From: Aureimonas endophytica | GTDB lineage: Bacteria > Pseudomonadota > Alphaproteobacteria > Rhizobiales > Rhizobiaceae | Length of the DNA: 64,000 bases | Reading direction: 5' to 3' | Assembly (NCBI RefSeq): GCF_014642635.1 | Contig: NZ_BMIQ01000009.1 | Location: 161,049 to 225,048, forward strand | In this document: piece after piece, positions 9,465 through 18,570 of the stretch | How the letters are laid out: each line of letters starts with the position of its first letter | Numbering within the stretch: the stretch's first letter is position 1 | The notes under the pieces: model-generated | Told to the model about the DNA's origin: nothing | What the model saw: only the letters and a program-made list of their open reading frames with translations | Databases searched by the model: none | Made by a program: the position numbers and the translations under genes

Positions 9465-10742
9465 TCAAAGCTCGGGATCGAATGGCGAGGCGTTTCGCGA
9501 GTGATCGTCACGATGCCGGTTTCGCCATGCCCGAGACGCAACCGCTGCGGCATCTGAGACGAGCCGGGAGCGTCGCGATCTGAAAGCGGCGATGGCCATG
9601 GCGCCGCTGATGGCGACGAGGGAAGCGGCGAAGAAGAAGGCGAATGGCAATCCCCGCCGCGCCGCCAGCCACCCCGAAACGATGCCGGCCGAGCCCATGG
9701 CCATATCGAAGAAGGCATCATAGATGCCGATCGCCGTGCCGCGTACATGAGGCGGTGTGTCTTGGAGCATCAGCACCGCCATGATCGGGTAGATCATAGA
9801 GAACCCGAAGCCCGTGAGTGCTGCGCCGACAAGCGAAAGCGTCGGTGTCGAAGCCGCCGATATCAGGAGAATCCCCGCGCATTCCGCGAGAATGAGGGCG
9901 AGGGTCGGCCGCAGGTTTCCACCCCTATCGGGCAGTTTCCAAAGAAGGATGCGGGCGCCGACATGTCCGCAGGCGAAGAAGGCGGTTGCCATTTCGCCGC
10001 CTTTCCACCCCCTGGAATCGAATAGCAGGGCTGCAAAGGACGAGACTATGGCAAAGCCGAAGGCCGAGAGGCCAAGCGTAAGGCCTGGCCAACTCGCCAC
10101 GGCGATGACACGCGAGAGAGGCGGCCGGCTCGCGATCGCCTGAATGCGAGGCACTGGTATGATTGTCGTGGTGGCAAGCCCGACGATTGCCGCGCCCACG
10201 ATCAGGCCAGAGACTGCCGGAAGCTCCCATAAGGCCCCGACGCTAGCACCGGCGGCCAGGCCTCCGAACATGGCGAGACCGATCCACGACATGGCGGAAC
10301 CTGCCTTGTCCATTCCGGCCGAACCCACGACCCATGTGCCGGCGCCCGTGACGACCAGACCCTCACCCAAGCCGCTCAGAACGCGACCCGCGAGAATGCA
10401 GCCGACCTCGATGCGATCGCCGGCGAGGCCGAGCGTAGCGCTTCCGTAGGCTAAACCGCTGCTCAGCATGGCAACCAGCCCCAGCGTGACCACGTATCGC
10501 GCGCCGCGACGATCGACCATGCGGCCGGCCCATGGGCCGCCGAGGAGGGTCGCCATGGATTGCATCGCCATCAACCAGCCGACCGTGTTCATGTCCGAGC
10601 CGAATCGCCGGACGATATGGATCGGCAATGCCGGAAGCGGCAGGCCCACCGCAGCCAGTCCGAAGAATACCAGCATCGCCACCAGCGCGACGGGGTTGCC
10701 CGGCGGCCGGCCGGATGATGATCCCATTCGACGTTCACGCAT
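9465..10742 (-). CDS. MFS family transporter
   Basis: A 425-residue polytopic membrane protein with about 12 hydrophobic segments. The loop RMVDRRGARYVV after the second or third helix is the major facilitator motif A (GxxxDRxGRR type), and GRVLSGLGEGLVVTGAGTWV fits helix 5. This layout is typical of small-molecule or drug exporters; the substrate is not predictable. ATG 10742 was chosen for its GAGGAA ribosome site, although the frame extends further upstream. It is divergent from a LysR gene that probably regulates it. The C-terminus is Arg-rich and cytoplasmic. Codon choice is less GC-biased than in neighbours, hinting at later acquisition. Confidence 0.88.
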   Translation of the reverse strand: MRERRMGSSSGRPPGNPVALVAMLVFFGLAAVGLPLPALPIHIVRRFGSDMNTVGWLMAMQSMATLLGGPWAGRMVDRRGARYVVTLGLVAMLSSGLAYGSATLGLAGDRIEVGCILAGRVLSGLGEGLVVTGAGTWVVGSAGMDKAGSAMSWIGLAMFGGLAAGASVGALWELPAVSGLIVGAAIVGLATTTIIPVPRIQAIASRPPLSRVIAVASWPGLTLGLSAFGFAIVSSFAALLFDSRGWKGGEMATAFFACGHVGARILLWKLPDRGGNLRPTLALILAECAGILLISAASTPTLSLVGAALTGFGFSMIYPIMAVLMLQDTPPHVRGTAIGIYDAFFDMAMGSAGIVSGWLAARRGLPFAFFFAASLVAISGAMAIAAFRSRRSRLVSDAAAVASRAWRNRHRDDHSRNASPFDPEL

Positions 10743-10872
10743 CGAGATGTTCCTCGCGGATGGCGACGCTCGCCTTGTGAATCCGGGAGGCAGGATAATT
10801 TTTCGGCAATCGCTGTAAAGAAGGCCTAGAGGCGGAATATAAAAGACGAAATGTCGGCAATCGAGCGGACGG
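10743..10872. promoter_or_regulatory. MFS/LysR divergent promoter region with a repeated 10-mer
   Basis: TCGGCAATCG occurs at 10803-10812 and again at 10854-10863, a distance of 51 bp or about five helical turns, in the same orientation. A+T-rich tracts (ATAATTTTT, AATATAAAAG) lie around it. LysR regulators commonly bind such divergent regions. Role of the repeat as binding site is inferred. Confidence 0.4.
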
Positions 10873-11805
10873 ATGGACGGACTGACGGGAATCATCGCCT
10901 TCGTGCATGCTGCCGAGCAGTGCAGCTACGTCGCGGCGGCGCGAGTGGTCGGAGTGTCCCCTTCCGCAATCGCCAAGGCGGTTTCCCGTCTCGAAACTCG
11001 TCTGGGCGTGAGGTTGCTCCATCGCACCACCCGCAGCATCGGCCTGACGGAGGAGGGGGCGAGCTTCTATGTGCGTTGCAAGCGAATCGTGGAGGATCTG
11101 CGGGAGGCGGAAGCCGTCATGCTTCAAAGTCGCCAGCGTCCTTCCGGACGTCTGCGGATCAGTGTGCCGCACATCGTCGGCCATCATCTTCTCATGCCGA
11201 TCTTGCCTCGTTTCGCGCGGCGCTTTCCCGAGGTCGAACTGGATGTCGATTTCGAGGACCGCGTCGTCGATCTCGTGGCGGAGGGATTGGATGTCGCGAT
11301 CCGCAGCGGCGAACTCGCGGATACCGGATTGATCGGCCGTTTACTTGGCGATCAGCATTTCGTCGTTTGTGGTCATCCGGACTACCTGCGGGATCGCGGG
11401 CGGCCCGTCACGCCGTCCGACTTGGCTCAGCATGCATGCATTCACTTCAAATACCCGTCCAGCGGCCGTATCGCCTCATGGGCGTTCCAGCCGCCACATG
11501 AGCGTCTGATCCTGCCGAGAAGCTTCGTCTTCAACAACACCGACGCCGGCATGCGGGCAGCGCTCGGTGGAATGGGGCTCGCCCATCTACCCGTCTATGT
11601 CGCAGCCGATCAGATCGAAGCTGGCATGCTGATCCCGGTGCTGACGTCGTTCATGCGACCGTTCGGCTCGCTCTCGCTGGTCTGGCCGTCGAACCGCCAG
11701 CTCTCGCCCAAAGTTCGGGCTTTCGTGGACTTCATCGCCGAAAGCCTCACCGTCCGCTCGAATGCTTTCCAGGCCGCGACCGCACCGTCCGCCGAGGGCC
11801 GGTGA
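10873..11805 (+). CDS. LysR family transcriptional regulator
   Basis: A 310-residue LysR protein. The winged helix-turn-helix covers residues 1-60 (FVHAAEQCSYVAAARVVGVSPSAIAKAVSRLE then LLHRTTRSIGLTEEG), followed by a linker helix and an effector-binding domain from about residue 90 (GRLRISVPHIVGHHLLMPIL). The pattern belongs to the CrgA/DmlR-like LysR branch. It is divergent from the MFS gene at 9465-10742, the usual layout of a regulator and its transporter target. Effector unknown. The ATG has only a weak ribosome site (GAGCGGACGG). Confidence 0.9.
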   Translation: MDGLTGIIAFVHAAEQCSYVAAARVVGVSPSAIAKAVSRLETRLGVRLLHRTTRSIGLTEEGASFYVRCKRIVEDLREAEAVMLQSRQRPSGRLRISVPHIVGHHLLMPILPRFARRFPEVELDVDFEDRVVDLVAEGLDVAIRSGELADTGLIGRLLGDQHFVVCGHPDYLRDRGRPVTPSDLAQHACIHFKYPSSGRIASWAFQPPHERLILPRSFVFNNTDAGMRAALGGMGLAHLPVYVAADQIEAGMLIPVLTSFMRPFGSLSLVWPSNRQLSPKVRAFVDFIAESLTVRSNAFQAATAPSAEGR

Positions 11806-11915
11806 AGCATGTTTTCTTATTGGGTGCTCGTTCCCGTCTTCCTTCGCGCCACGGGCGCAAACGGACCGAAGCGGGAGACCGCATATGCCGGGCCGTATCG
11901 AAAAGGGACGGTCCC

Positions 11916-13472
11916 CTATTCGGCGATGATCTTGTAGCGCGTGCCGGCCTGGACCTCGCCATTCGGCTCGATCTCGTTGAGGAGGCGGAACATTTCGTCC
12001 TTCCGGTCGACGCCGACGATCTTCCGGGCGAGCGAGCTCACGCTGTCGCCGGGTTTGGCCGCGACGATGCGGATGCGCAGCGGCTTCAGCGAGTTCTTCT
12101 CTTCCGGCGTCAGCATCCGGAAGGAATTGGCGACGCCCTCGGCCGTGCGCTGGATCGCCTCGCCGGAGGCGCTCGGCATCGCCGTCAGGAAGCGATAGAC
12201 CTGTCCGCCGATGCGGATCACCGTGACGTCGAAGACATATTCGCCGCCGGTGGCGCGGGCCGAGACCGCTTCCAGATTGCCGATGCGCTCCGGCCGGATG
12301 CTCGACGGGTCGAGACCGCCGATCCAGCCGCTCATGATGTAGTCCTTCAGCGGCGTCGTCTCGGGCAGCGCCACGCCGTCGAAGCGGATCGCGGTGTCGT
12401 CCGGCCCGGTCGCCAGCACCGCCTCGGCGGTGTTGTCGATGACGAAGCCCTCCGGCACGCGGAAGGTGATGCCGAGGCCCGGATGATAGAAGTCGTGGCC
12501 GCGCACATAGCCTTCCACGGCCGAGTCGCCGAAGAGCATGCCGTCGATGCCGGCGAGATAGCGGTCGCGGTCGGTGAGGCCGGTGCCGGGCGCGCCGAAC
12601 TGGCGGGCATGGTTCTCGGCGAGTTCCATGCGCTGCGGCGTGCCGGGATGCGAGGCCAGGAAATCGAGATTGGGATTCTCGGCCTGGAAGGCGTTGCGAA
12701 AATGCGAATAGGCGTCCATCGCCTTCAGGAAGCGCGCCGCCGCGAAGGCGTCGTAGCCGGCGCGGCCGATCTGGCGGATGCCGAGCGCGTCGGCCTGGAG
12801 TTCCTGGTTGCGCGAGAAGCTGGCGAGGCTCAGCCGGTTGCGGGCGAGCGCGGCGCGCCCGTCCGCGTCGCTGGCCAGCACCTCGTTGACGACGCGGCCG
12901 GCAAGCTCCACCGCCTGCTCGCGCCGCTGGCGCTCGATGCCGTGATTGGCGGTGACGTGGCCCATCTCATGGGCGATCACCGCCGCGACCTCGGCCGAAT
13001 CGTTGGCGAGGGCGAGCAGGCCGCGCGTCACGTAGAGATAGCCGCCCGGCAGGGCGAAGGCGTTGACGTTCGGCGAGTTCAGCACCGTGATGCGATAGGC
13101 GCGCGTCGCGTCGTCCGTCACCGCCGCGAGGCGGCCGACGATGGTGGCCAGCGTCTGCTCGAGCTTCGGATCGTTATAGGCGCCGCCATAGGCCGCGAGG
13201 ATCTTCGGATGCTGCGACTGGCCGATGGGCGATTGCGGGTCGCCCTTCTGCACGCCCTCGAAGGTGACGGGATCGCGCGCCGGCCCCGGCATGTAGCCGC
13301 TCTGGAGCTTGGCCGATTCGCTGTCGGCGGCCTCCTGCAGGCTGTTGCCGATCGAGGTGCAGGCACTGACCGTCGAGACGAGAAACAGGGCGGCGGCGAG
13401 ACGCGCGATTCCGCCCGCGCGGCGGCGCGGCCCGGCGATCGGAAAAATCGGCAATGATGGCGTCGCCAGCAT
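11916..13472 (-). CDS. M48 family zinc metalloprotease, lipoprotein, BepA-like
   Basis: A periplasm-facing protease of about 518 residues. A basic N-terminus and hydrophobic stretch lead to the lipobox VSAC, so the protein is probably lipidated. HEMGH binds zinc and supplies the general base, with a third ligand Glu about 52 residues on in RNQELQADA. A second domain includes FYHPGLGITFRVPEGF. The C-terminus (VAAKPGDSVSSLARKIVG ... AGTRYKII) resembles a LysM-like fold. Similar proteins (BepA/YfgC, LoiP) act in outer-membrane quality control. The frame is also open from a GTG at 13535 (21 more residues); I prefer ATG 13472 because it gives a normal signal peptide. No operon partner. Confidence 0.9.
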   Translation of the reverse strand: MLATPSLPIFPIAGPRRRAGGIARLAAALFLVSTVSACTSIGNSLQEAADSESAKLQSGYMPGPARDPVTFEGVQKGDPQSPIGQSQHPKILAAYGGAYNDPKLEQTLATIVGRLAAVTDDATRAYRITVLNSPNVNAFALPGGYLYVTRGLLALANDSAEVAAVIAHEMGHVTANHGIERQRREQAVELAGRVVNEVLASDADGRAALARNRLSLASFSRNQELQADALGIRQIGRAGYDAFAAARFLKAMDAYSHFRNAFQAENPNLDFLASHPGTPQRMELAENHARQFGAPGTGLTDRDRYLAGIDGMLFGDSAVEGYVRGHDFYHPGLGITFRVPEGFVIDNTAEAVLATGPDDTAIRFDGVALPETTPLKDYIMSGWIGGLDPSSIRPERIGNLEAVSARATGGEYVFDVTVIRIGGQVYRFLTAMPSASGEAIQRTAEGVANSFRMLTPEEKNSLKPLRIRIVAAKPGDSVSSLARKIVGVDRKDEMFRLLNEIEPNGEVQAGTRYKIIAE

Positions 13473-13701
13473 GCGCAGCGTCTCGTCCCTTGCTCTTCCC
13501 CGGTTCGCCGCCGTCTCCGACGACTCGCCGTTCACGATCGATTCTCGTAGCGTGCCCGCCCATCCGAACGGAATGACTTGAGAGACACAAGGCTCCTCAA
13601 ATCTCGTCTCCGAGCGAATTGTTCAGGCGATACCACCGAACCCCTCGGCGGTAGGAGCGAATTCGGACTGAAATACGTTCCCTCTACCGCATCGCAAAAA
13701 T

Positions 13702-14418
13702 CTAGAGCCCCAGATAGGCGGCGACCGCCTCGGAGCGCGCGGCGAGAATGTCGGCCGTGTCGCCGAGGGCGGCGATGCGCCCGTCCGCGACGAAGGCGGT
13801 GCGGCCCGCATGGCCGCGCGCGTCTTCCGGGTGATGCGTCACCATCACGATCGCCAGACTGGATCGACCGCGCGCGGCGCGCAGCCGTTCGAGGAGGTCG
13901 AGCATCTCGCGCCGCAGGGCCGGGCCGAGGGCGGCGAAGGGCTCGTCGAGAAGGAGAAGCGGGCGCTCGCGCAGAAAGGCGCGGGCCAGCGCCACGCGCT
14001 GGCGCTCGCCGCCCGACATCTCGCCCGGCCGGCGCGTTCCGAAGCCGGCGAGGCCGACGGCGTCGAGCGCCGCCTCCACCCGCGCCCGCGCGGCGGCGTC
14101 GAGGCGCAGATCCGGCGCGATGCCGAGCGCCACGTTCCGAAACGTGTCGAGATGGGCGAAGAGATTGTTCTCCTGGAAGACGAAGCCGAGCGGCCGCTCG
14201 GCCGGCGGCAGGGTGGTGACGTCGCGCCCCGCGATGAGGACGCGGCCGCCTTGCGGGCGCAGGAAGCCGGCGGCGAGATCGAGAAGGGTCGACTTGCCGG
14301 CCCCGCTCGGGCCGATCACCGCCAGCCATTCGCCCGCCTCCACCGTCAGATCGAAGCGCATCTCCTGGCCTTCGTAGCGATAGGCGAGGCCGTCGAGGAC
14401 GAGGGCGGGCACGGTCAT
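13702..14418 (-). CDS. thiQ: Thiamine ABC transporter ATP-binding protein
   Basis: A 238-residue ABC ATPase energising uptake of thiamine or its phosphates. Walker A is GPSGAGKS (residues 36-43), the signature is MSGGERQRVALARAF, and Walker B is LLLLDEPFAALGP. The compact length without a regulatory domain and the QENNLFAHLDTFRNVALGI segment fit ThiQ. Its ATG overlaps the thiP stop by four bases (ATGA), so it is the third gene of the thiBPQ operon. Expression is likely controlled by the TPP riboswitch upstream of thiB. Confidence 0.95.
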   Translation of the reverse strand: MTVPALVLDGLAYRYEGQEMRFDLTVEAGEWLAVIGPSGAGKSTLLDLAAGFLRPQGGRVLIAGRDVTTLPPAERPLGFVFQENNLFAHLDTFRNVALGIAPDLRLDAAARARVEAALDAVGLAGFGTRRPGEMSGGERQRVALARAFLRERPLLLLDEPFAALGPALRREMLDLLERLRAARGRSSLAIVMVTHHPEDARGHAGRTAFVADGRIAALGDTADILAARSEAVAAYLGL

Positions 14419-16052
14419 CGGCGGTTCCTCGTCCGGCTGAGGGCGAAGCCCTCCGCCAGCGCCACGAGAACGAGGCTCGCGGTGCCGAGGATGAGCGCGA
14501 GGCCGCTCGCGTCCATCGTCCGGTAGCTGCCCATGCGCTGGTAGAGGAGATAGGGAAGGGTGACGAAATTCTCGTTGCCGAACAGGGCGACGACGCCGAG
14601 ATCGCCGAGCGACAGCGACAGAGCGAGCGCGAAGCCGAGCGCCAGGGGGCCGGCGAGCGCAGGTCCTTCCACGTGGCGCAGCCGCGACCAGCCGCGGAGC
14701 CCGAGATGGTCCGCCAGCCGGCGGTGGCGCGCCAGTGCCTCGGTGAGCGGCGGCCCGAGAAGGCGAAGGAGAAATGGCATCGCCATCACCGCGTTCGTCG
14801 TCACCACCAGGATGGGGGCGAGCGCGAAGGCGTCGGTCCAGCGGCGCAGGAGCAGGAACCAGCCGGCGCCGGTGACGATCGGCGGCACGACGAGGACGAG
14901 GCTGGCGGAGAGGTCGATGGCGGTGCCCCCGACCCGTCCGCTGCCGCGCCAGGCCTCGCGCGCGAAGAGGAGCGAAAGGGTGAAGACGAGGGCGAGGCAG
15001 GAGGCGGCGAAGCCGATGGCCGCGCTGGTGAGAAGCGCGTCGCGCACCGCCGCTTCGCCGAGAAGGCGGAGGAGGTCGGCGCCGAGGCCCCGCAGGACTA
15101 CCACGACGAAGGGCGACAGCACGAAGGCGAGGCCGAGCGCGATCGCCGCCGCGTCGAGAAGGCGCAAGGCCCGGCCGCGCCGGTCGAAACGCCGGGCCGG
15201 CCGGCCGAGCGTGAAGGCGGCGTCGAGGCGCGGCCCGAGCCGCGTCGCGACGAGGAGGAAGAGGCCCGTCAGCACGATCTGCGCGAGCGCCAGGATCACC
15301 GCGCGGCCCGGATCGAAATCGGTGCGCAGCGCCTGATAGATCTCGACCTCCAGCGTCGTCGCGCCGGGACCCCCGCCGAGGACGAGGACGAGCGTGAAGC
15401 TGGTGACGCAGATCATGAAGGTGAGGCTCGCCGCGCCGGCGAGGCCCTCGCGCAGCGCCGGCATCTCGATCAGCCGGAAGGTGGTCGCCGCCGGCAGCGC
15501 CAGTTGCCCGGCGAGCCGCCAGCTTTCCGCCGGCACGGCGTCGAGCCGCGCATAGAGCAGCCGCGTCGCCAGCGGCAGGTTGAAGAAGACATGGGCGAGG
15601 AGGATGCCCGGCAGGCCGTAGATGTCGAGGCGCGGCAGGCCGAGCGCCGCCAGCCCTTCCGAAACGAGGCCGGCCCGGCCCCAGAGCGCCAGGATGCCGA
15701 GCGCGCCGACCAGGACGGGCAGCGCCTGCGGCAGGAGAAAGAGGCGCAGCACCAGTCCGCGGCCGGGAAAGCGCGTGCGGTGGAGCGCGAGCGCCAGCGG
15801 CACGGCGCCGGCGACCGAGAGAAGGGCGGACAGAGCCGCCTGTTCGAGCGTGAACAGGACGACGCCCCGCAGATAGGCATCGGTCGCGAGGAGGGTCGGG
15901 TCGCCCTCCGCCGCCTGCGTGAGGAGCGCGGCGAAGGGCAGGCCGAGAAACAGCCAGACGGCGAGCGCGGCGGCGAGGCCGCCGCCGAGCTTCCAGGCGC
16001 GATCCGGATCGGGAAAGGGACGGGGCGTCAGCGGCCGAGCGCCTTCAGCCAT
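14415..16052 (-). CDS. thiP: Thiamine ABC transporter permease
   Basis: A membrane permease of about 545 residues with about 12 hydrophobic segments: two fused binding-protein-dependent permease halves, as in ThiP and FbpB. EAA-like loops occur in each half (for example PAESWRLAGQLALPAATTFRLIEMPALREGLAG and the LADHLGLRGWSRLRHVEGPALAGP region). It forms the inner-membrane channel for the ThiB ligand. I place the start at ATG 16052, which overlaps the end of thiB by 25 bases; the frame stays open much further upstream inside thiB but that part is an antigene frame without hydrophobicity. The stop overlaps thiQ. Confidence 0.93.
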   Translation of the reverse strand: MAEGARPLTPRPFPDPDRAWKLGGGLAAALAVWLFLGLPFAALLTQAAEGDPTLLATDAYLRGVVLFTLEQAALSALLSVAGAVPLALALHRTRFPGRGLVLRLFLLPQALPVLVGALGILALWGRAGLVSEGLAALGLPRLDIYGLPGILLAHVFFNLPLATRLLYARLDAVPAESWRLAGQLALPAATTFRLIEMPALREGLAGAASLTFMICVTSFTLVLVLGGGPGATTLEVEIYQALRTDFDPGRAVILALAQIVLTGLFLLVATRLGPRLDAAFTLGRPARRFDRRGRALRLLDAAAIALGLAFVLSPFVVVVLRGLGADLLRLLGEAAVRDALLTSAAIGFAASCLALVFTLSLLFAREAWRGSGRVGGTAIDLSASLVLVVPPIVTGAGWFLLLRRWTDAFALAPILVVTTNAVMAMPFLLRLLGPPLTEALARHRRLADHLGLRGWSRLRHVEGPALAGPLALGFALALSLSLGDLGVVALFGNENFVTLPYLLYQRMGSYRTMDASGLALILGTASLVLVALAEGFALSRTRNRR

Positions 16053-17050
16053 TCGTCCGTCCAGGCCTTGCGGTTGGCCGCCACCGCCTCGGCCGGCACG
16101 ACGAGGGGCTTCGTCGGCTGGACCAGCTTGTCGAAGGCGGCGGGCAGCGGCGTCGCCGGCTTCGTCACCGGATAGGCCCAGTTGGTCGTCGGCAGGATGG
16201 CCTGCGCTTCCGGCGAGACGAGAAAGGCGAGAAAGGCCTTGGCGAGATCCGGCTGCCTGGAGGCGGCGAGGCGCGCCGCCAGCTCGACCTGGAGATACTG
16301 CCCTTCGGCGAAGCCGGCCGCCTGATAGCGCTCCGTCTTCTCCTCGATCATGTGATAGGCGGGCGAGGTCGTGTAGCTGAGGACCATCGGCGCCTCGCCG
16401 GTGGTGAAGAGATTGTAGGCCTCGCTCCAGCCGGGCGTGACGGTGAGGATGCGGGCGCTGAGCTTTTGCCATTTCTCGGCGGCCGCCTCGCCATAGACCG
16501 CCTTCATCCAGAGGAGAAAGCCGAGGCCGGGCGTCGAGTTGCGCGGGTCCTCGATGACGATCTTCTCGGCCGGATCGCCGTCGACGAGATCGTCGAGGCT
16601 CTTCGGCGGCGTCTTCATCTTCTCGGTGTCGTAGACGAAGGCGAGATAGCTGTAGTCGAAGGGCACGAAGGTCTCGTCCGCCCAGCCGCCGGGCACGTCG
16701 AGCCGGGCGAGATCGGCGCCGCTCGGGGCGAAGAAGCCGGTCGCCTTCATTTCCGGCACCATCTCGGCCGTCATGCCGAGCGCGACATCGGCCTTGGTCG
16801 TGCCGCCTTCGAGCTTCAGCCGGTTGAGGATGGCGACGCCGTCGCCGAGCCCGACCCATTTCAGGTCGCAGCCGCAGGTCTTCTCGAAGGCGACTTCGAG
16901 CTTCGGCCCCGGACCCCAGTCGGGCAGGAAGCTGTCATAGGTATAGACGGTGAGGACGGGCTTGTCCGCCGCGCCCGCCGGGGCGGCGGCGGTGAAGACG
17001 GCGGCGAGGCCGAGAAGGAGGGCGAGAGCCGAGCGACGCAAGACGGGCAC
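16028..17050 (-). CDS. thiB: Thiamine ABC transporter substrate-binding protein
   Basis: A 340-residue periplasmic binding protein. Residues 1-27 are a signal peptide ending ...APAGAA. The mature N-terminus PVLTVYTYDSFLPDWGPGP and the ADVALGMTAEM, PFDYSYLAFVYDTEK and LVVPAEAVAANRKAWTDEWLKA segments are typical of ThiB/TbpA, which binds thiamine, TMP and TPP. It is the first gene of thiBPQ and sits 71 bases downstream of a TPP riboswitch on the same strand, so uptake should be shut off when TPP is abundant. Confidence 0.95.
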   Translation of the reverse strand: MPVLRRSALALLLGLAAVFTAAAPAGAADKPVLTVYTYDSFLPDWGPGPKLEVAFEKTCGCDLKWVGLGDGVAILNRLKLEGGTTKADVALGMTAEMVPEMKATGFFAPSGADLARLDVPGGWADETFVPFDYSYLAFVYDTEKMKTPPKSLDDLVDGDPAEKIVIEDPRNSTPGLGFLLWMKAVYGEAAAEKWQKLSARILTVTPGWSEAYNLFTTGEAPMVLSYTTSPAYHMIEEKTERYQAAGFAEGQYLQVELAARLAASRQPDLAKAFLAFLVSPEAQAILPTTNWAYPVTKPATPLPAAFDKLVQPTKPLVVPAEAVAANRKAWTDEWLKALGR

Positions 17051-17120
17051 CTTTCGCGAGGGGCGGCACGCCGCCGACGAAGGGATGCCGCCGCTCTAGA
17101 AATCCAGCCGCGGATGCTCG

Positions 17121-17203
17121 CCATCCCTCCGCCGGTGCGAACCGGATCAGGTTCAGCGGGTTGGCGGAAGCCGCCTCTCAGCCCGAATGGGCACCCCGTG
17201 TGA
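17121..17203 (-). promoter_or_regulatory. TPP riboswitch (THI element) upstream of thiB
   Basis: Read on the minus strand, the element contains the invariant parts of the thiamine pyrophosphate riboswitch in order: ACGGGGTGCCC, GGGCTGAGAGGCGG, CCGCC closing the P3 region, CTGAACCTGATC, and a CCGG-containing P4/P5 arm ending GGAGGGATGG. It lies between thiB and the divergent TPK gene and reads towards thiB. Family-level knowledge says TPP binding represses; whether control is on translation or termination is not evident. Confidence 0.96.
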
Positions 17204-17286
17204 GCGGAGCGAAGGTTAGGCGAGCGGCGGCGCCGGCGCAAGCGCCCGGCTTTCGCTTTGCGTGTTTCGGCGCTATGGCGCCGCGC

Positions 17287-17931
17287 ATGAGCCGTTTCGT
17301 CATTCTCCTCGCCGGCCCCATCGCCCCGACCGAAGCCCTGCGCCGGGCCGTCGCCCGCTGCCGGGTCCTCGCCGCCGACCGGGGCATGACGCATGCGGAG
17401 CCGCTCGGCCTCGAACCGGAACTCTGGGTCGGCGATTTCGATTCGGCCTCGGCCGAGCTCGCGGCGCGCCATCCCGCCGTGCCCCGCGCCGCCTTCCCGC
17501 GCGACAAGGACATGACGGATGGCGAGATCGCCATCGAGGAGGCGCTCCGGCGCGGCGCCACCGACCTCCTGCTCGTCGGGGCGCTCGGCGGGCCGCGCAC
17601 CGACCATGCCTTCGCCCATCTCGTGCTGGCGCTGCGCTATGCCGAGGCCGGGCATCGGGTGGCGCTCTTCGACGGACGCGAGCACGCGGTGCCGCTGCGG
17701 CCCGGCGAGACGCGGCTCGCGACGGTGCCCGGCGCCGCCTTCTCGATCCTGAAGTTCGGCGATCTCGAAGGCCTGTCGATCGCCGGCGCCCGCTGGCCGC
17801 TGAACGATGTCGCGCTGCCCTTCACGTCCATCCTCACCCAGTCGAACGAGGCGACCGGCGCGGAAGTCACCGTCACCCTGCGGCAGGGGCGGGCCATCCT
17901 CATCGCGCAGGCAAGCGCCGAGAAGGACTGA
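17287..17931 (+). CDS. thiN: Thiamine pyrophosphokinase
   Basis: A protein of about 214 residues that transfers pyrophosphate from ATP to thiamine, giving TPP. ADRGMTHAEPLGLEPELWVGDFDS is the N-terminal catalytic domain with the GDFDS metal-binding motif. KDMTDGEIAIEEAL and GALGGPRTDHAFAHL follow, and the C-terminal thiamine-binding domain ends near FTSILTQSNEATGAEVTVTL. ATG 17287 and ATG 17275 are both possible; there is no good ribosome site, so translation may be weak. The gene is divergent from thiBPQ, placing thiamine uptake and activation side by side. Confidence 0.93.
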   Translation: MSRFVILLAGPIAPTEALRRAVARCRVLAADRGMTHAEPLGLEPELWVGDFDSASAELAARHPAVPRAAFPRDKDMTDGEIAIEEALRRGATDLLLVGALGGPRTDHAFAHLVLALRYAEAGHRVALFDGREHAVPLRPGETRLATVPGAAFSILKFGDLEGLSIAGARWPLNDVALPFTSILTQSNEATGAEVTVTLRQGRAILIAQASAEKD

Positions 17932-17997
17932 GAAAGCAGGCGTCCCCGGATTGGCTATTGGCGCGCACCGCCGCATCCGCTATTTCTGAAGGCCGGC

Positions 17998-18074
17998 GGT
18001 CCCGTAGCTCAGCAGGATAGAGCATCAGATTCCTAATCTGAGGGTCACTGGTTCGAATCCAGTCGGGATCACCA
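17998..18074 (+). tRNA. tRNA-Arg (anticodon CCT)
   Basis: A complete cloverleaf. Acceptor GGTCCCG pairs with CGGGATC (one G-T pair). The anticodon stem CAGAT/ATCTG region presents loop TTCCTAA with anticodon CCT, reading AGG. The T-arm is ACTGG-TTCGAAT-CCAGT. The discriminator base is A at 18071 and CCA (18072-18074) is encoded in the genome. A spurious reverse-strand protein frame crosses it. Confidence 0.96.
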
Positions 18075-18360
18075 TCGGGCCCTTGGGCCGACAGGCGGGG
18101 CGCTCTCGTCGTTTCGGGCGAGAGCGGCGAACGAAGGACCGGGATCGGCGACGCTCCGAGGCCCCTCCGGCATGAATCGCGCCGGTGGGGTTGTAATGTC
18201 GGATAATCAGCGTAGGTTACGGCCATCGATAGACGGCCGGATCATTTGGCCTCGCGCCCTATTGGGTGCTTGTTCATCTAATTTCCCCTCGACAGTCGGT
18301 CCGAACAGTGCGCAACTCCTGCGCTCTGTCACTCTATATTCGTGTCTAGAAAGGTCTCCC

Positions 18361-18570
18361 ATGGCGACGGGAACCGTGAAGTGGTTCAACACGCAGAAGG
18401 GCTTCGGCTTCATCCAGCCGGATGACGGCGGCCCGGACGCCTTCGTGCATATCAGCGCGGTCGAGCGGGCCGGTCTTACCAGCCTCTTCGAAGGCCAGAA
18501 GCTCAGCTACGAGCTGATCGCCGATCGCCGGACCGGCAAGCAGGCCGCCGGCAACATCCAGGCGCTCTGA
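18361..18570 (+). CDS. Cold-shock family protein (CspA-like)
   Basis: A 69-residue single cold-shock domain that binds single-stranded RNA and DNA. RNP1-like KGFGFIQPD (residues 15-23) and RNP2-like DAFVHIS (residues 29-35) carry the nucleic acid-binding aromatics. The start MATGTVKWFNTQKG is diagnostic, with AAAGGTC upstream. A 286-base spacer separates it from tRNA-Arg and may hold a leader; I see no firm promoter. It is near rpsU, a common Rhizobiales neighbour. Which cold-shock paralogue it is, and whether it is cold-induced, cannot be told. Confidence 0.95.
   Translation: MATGTVKWFNTQKGFGFIQPDDGGPDAFVHISAVERAGLTSLFEGQKLSYELIADRRTGKQAAGNIQAL

Noticed and set aside
17900-18226. Reverse frame reading IRTSDPQIRNLMLYPAELRD
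   Set aside because: This is the well-known false protein produced by translating a tRNA; it coincides with tRNA-Arg(CCT).
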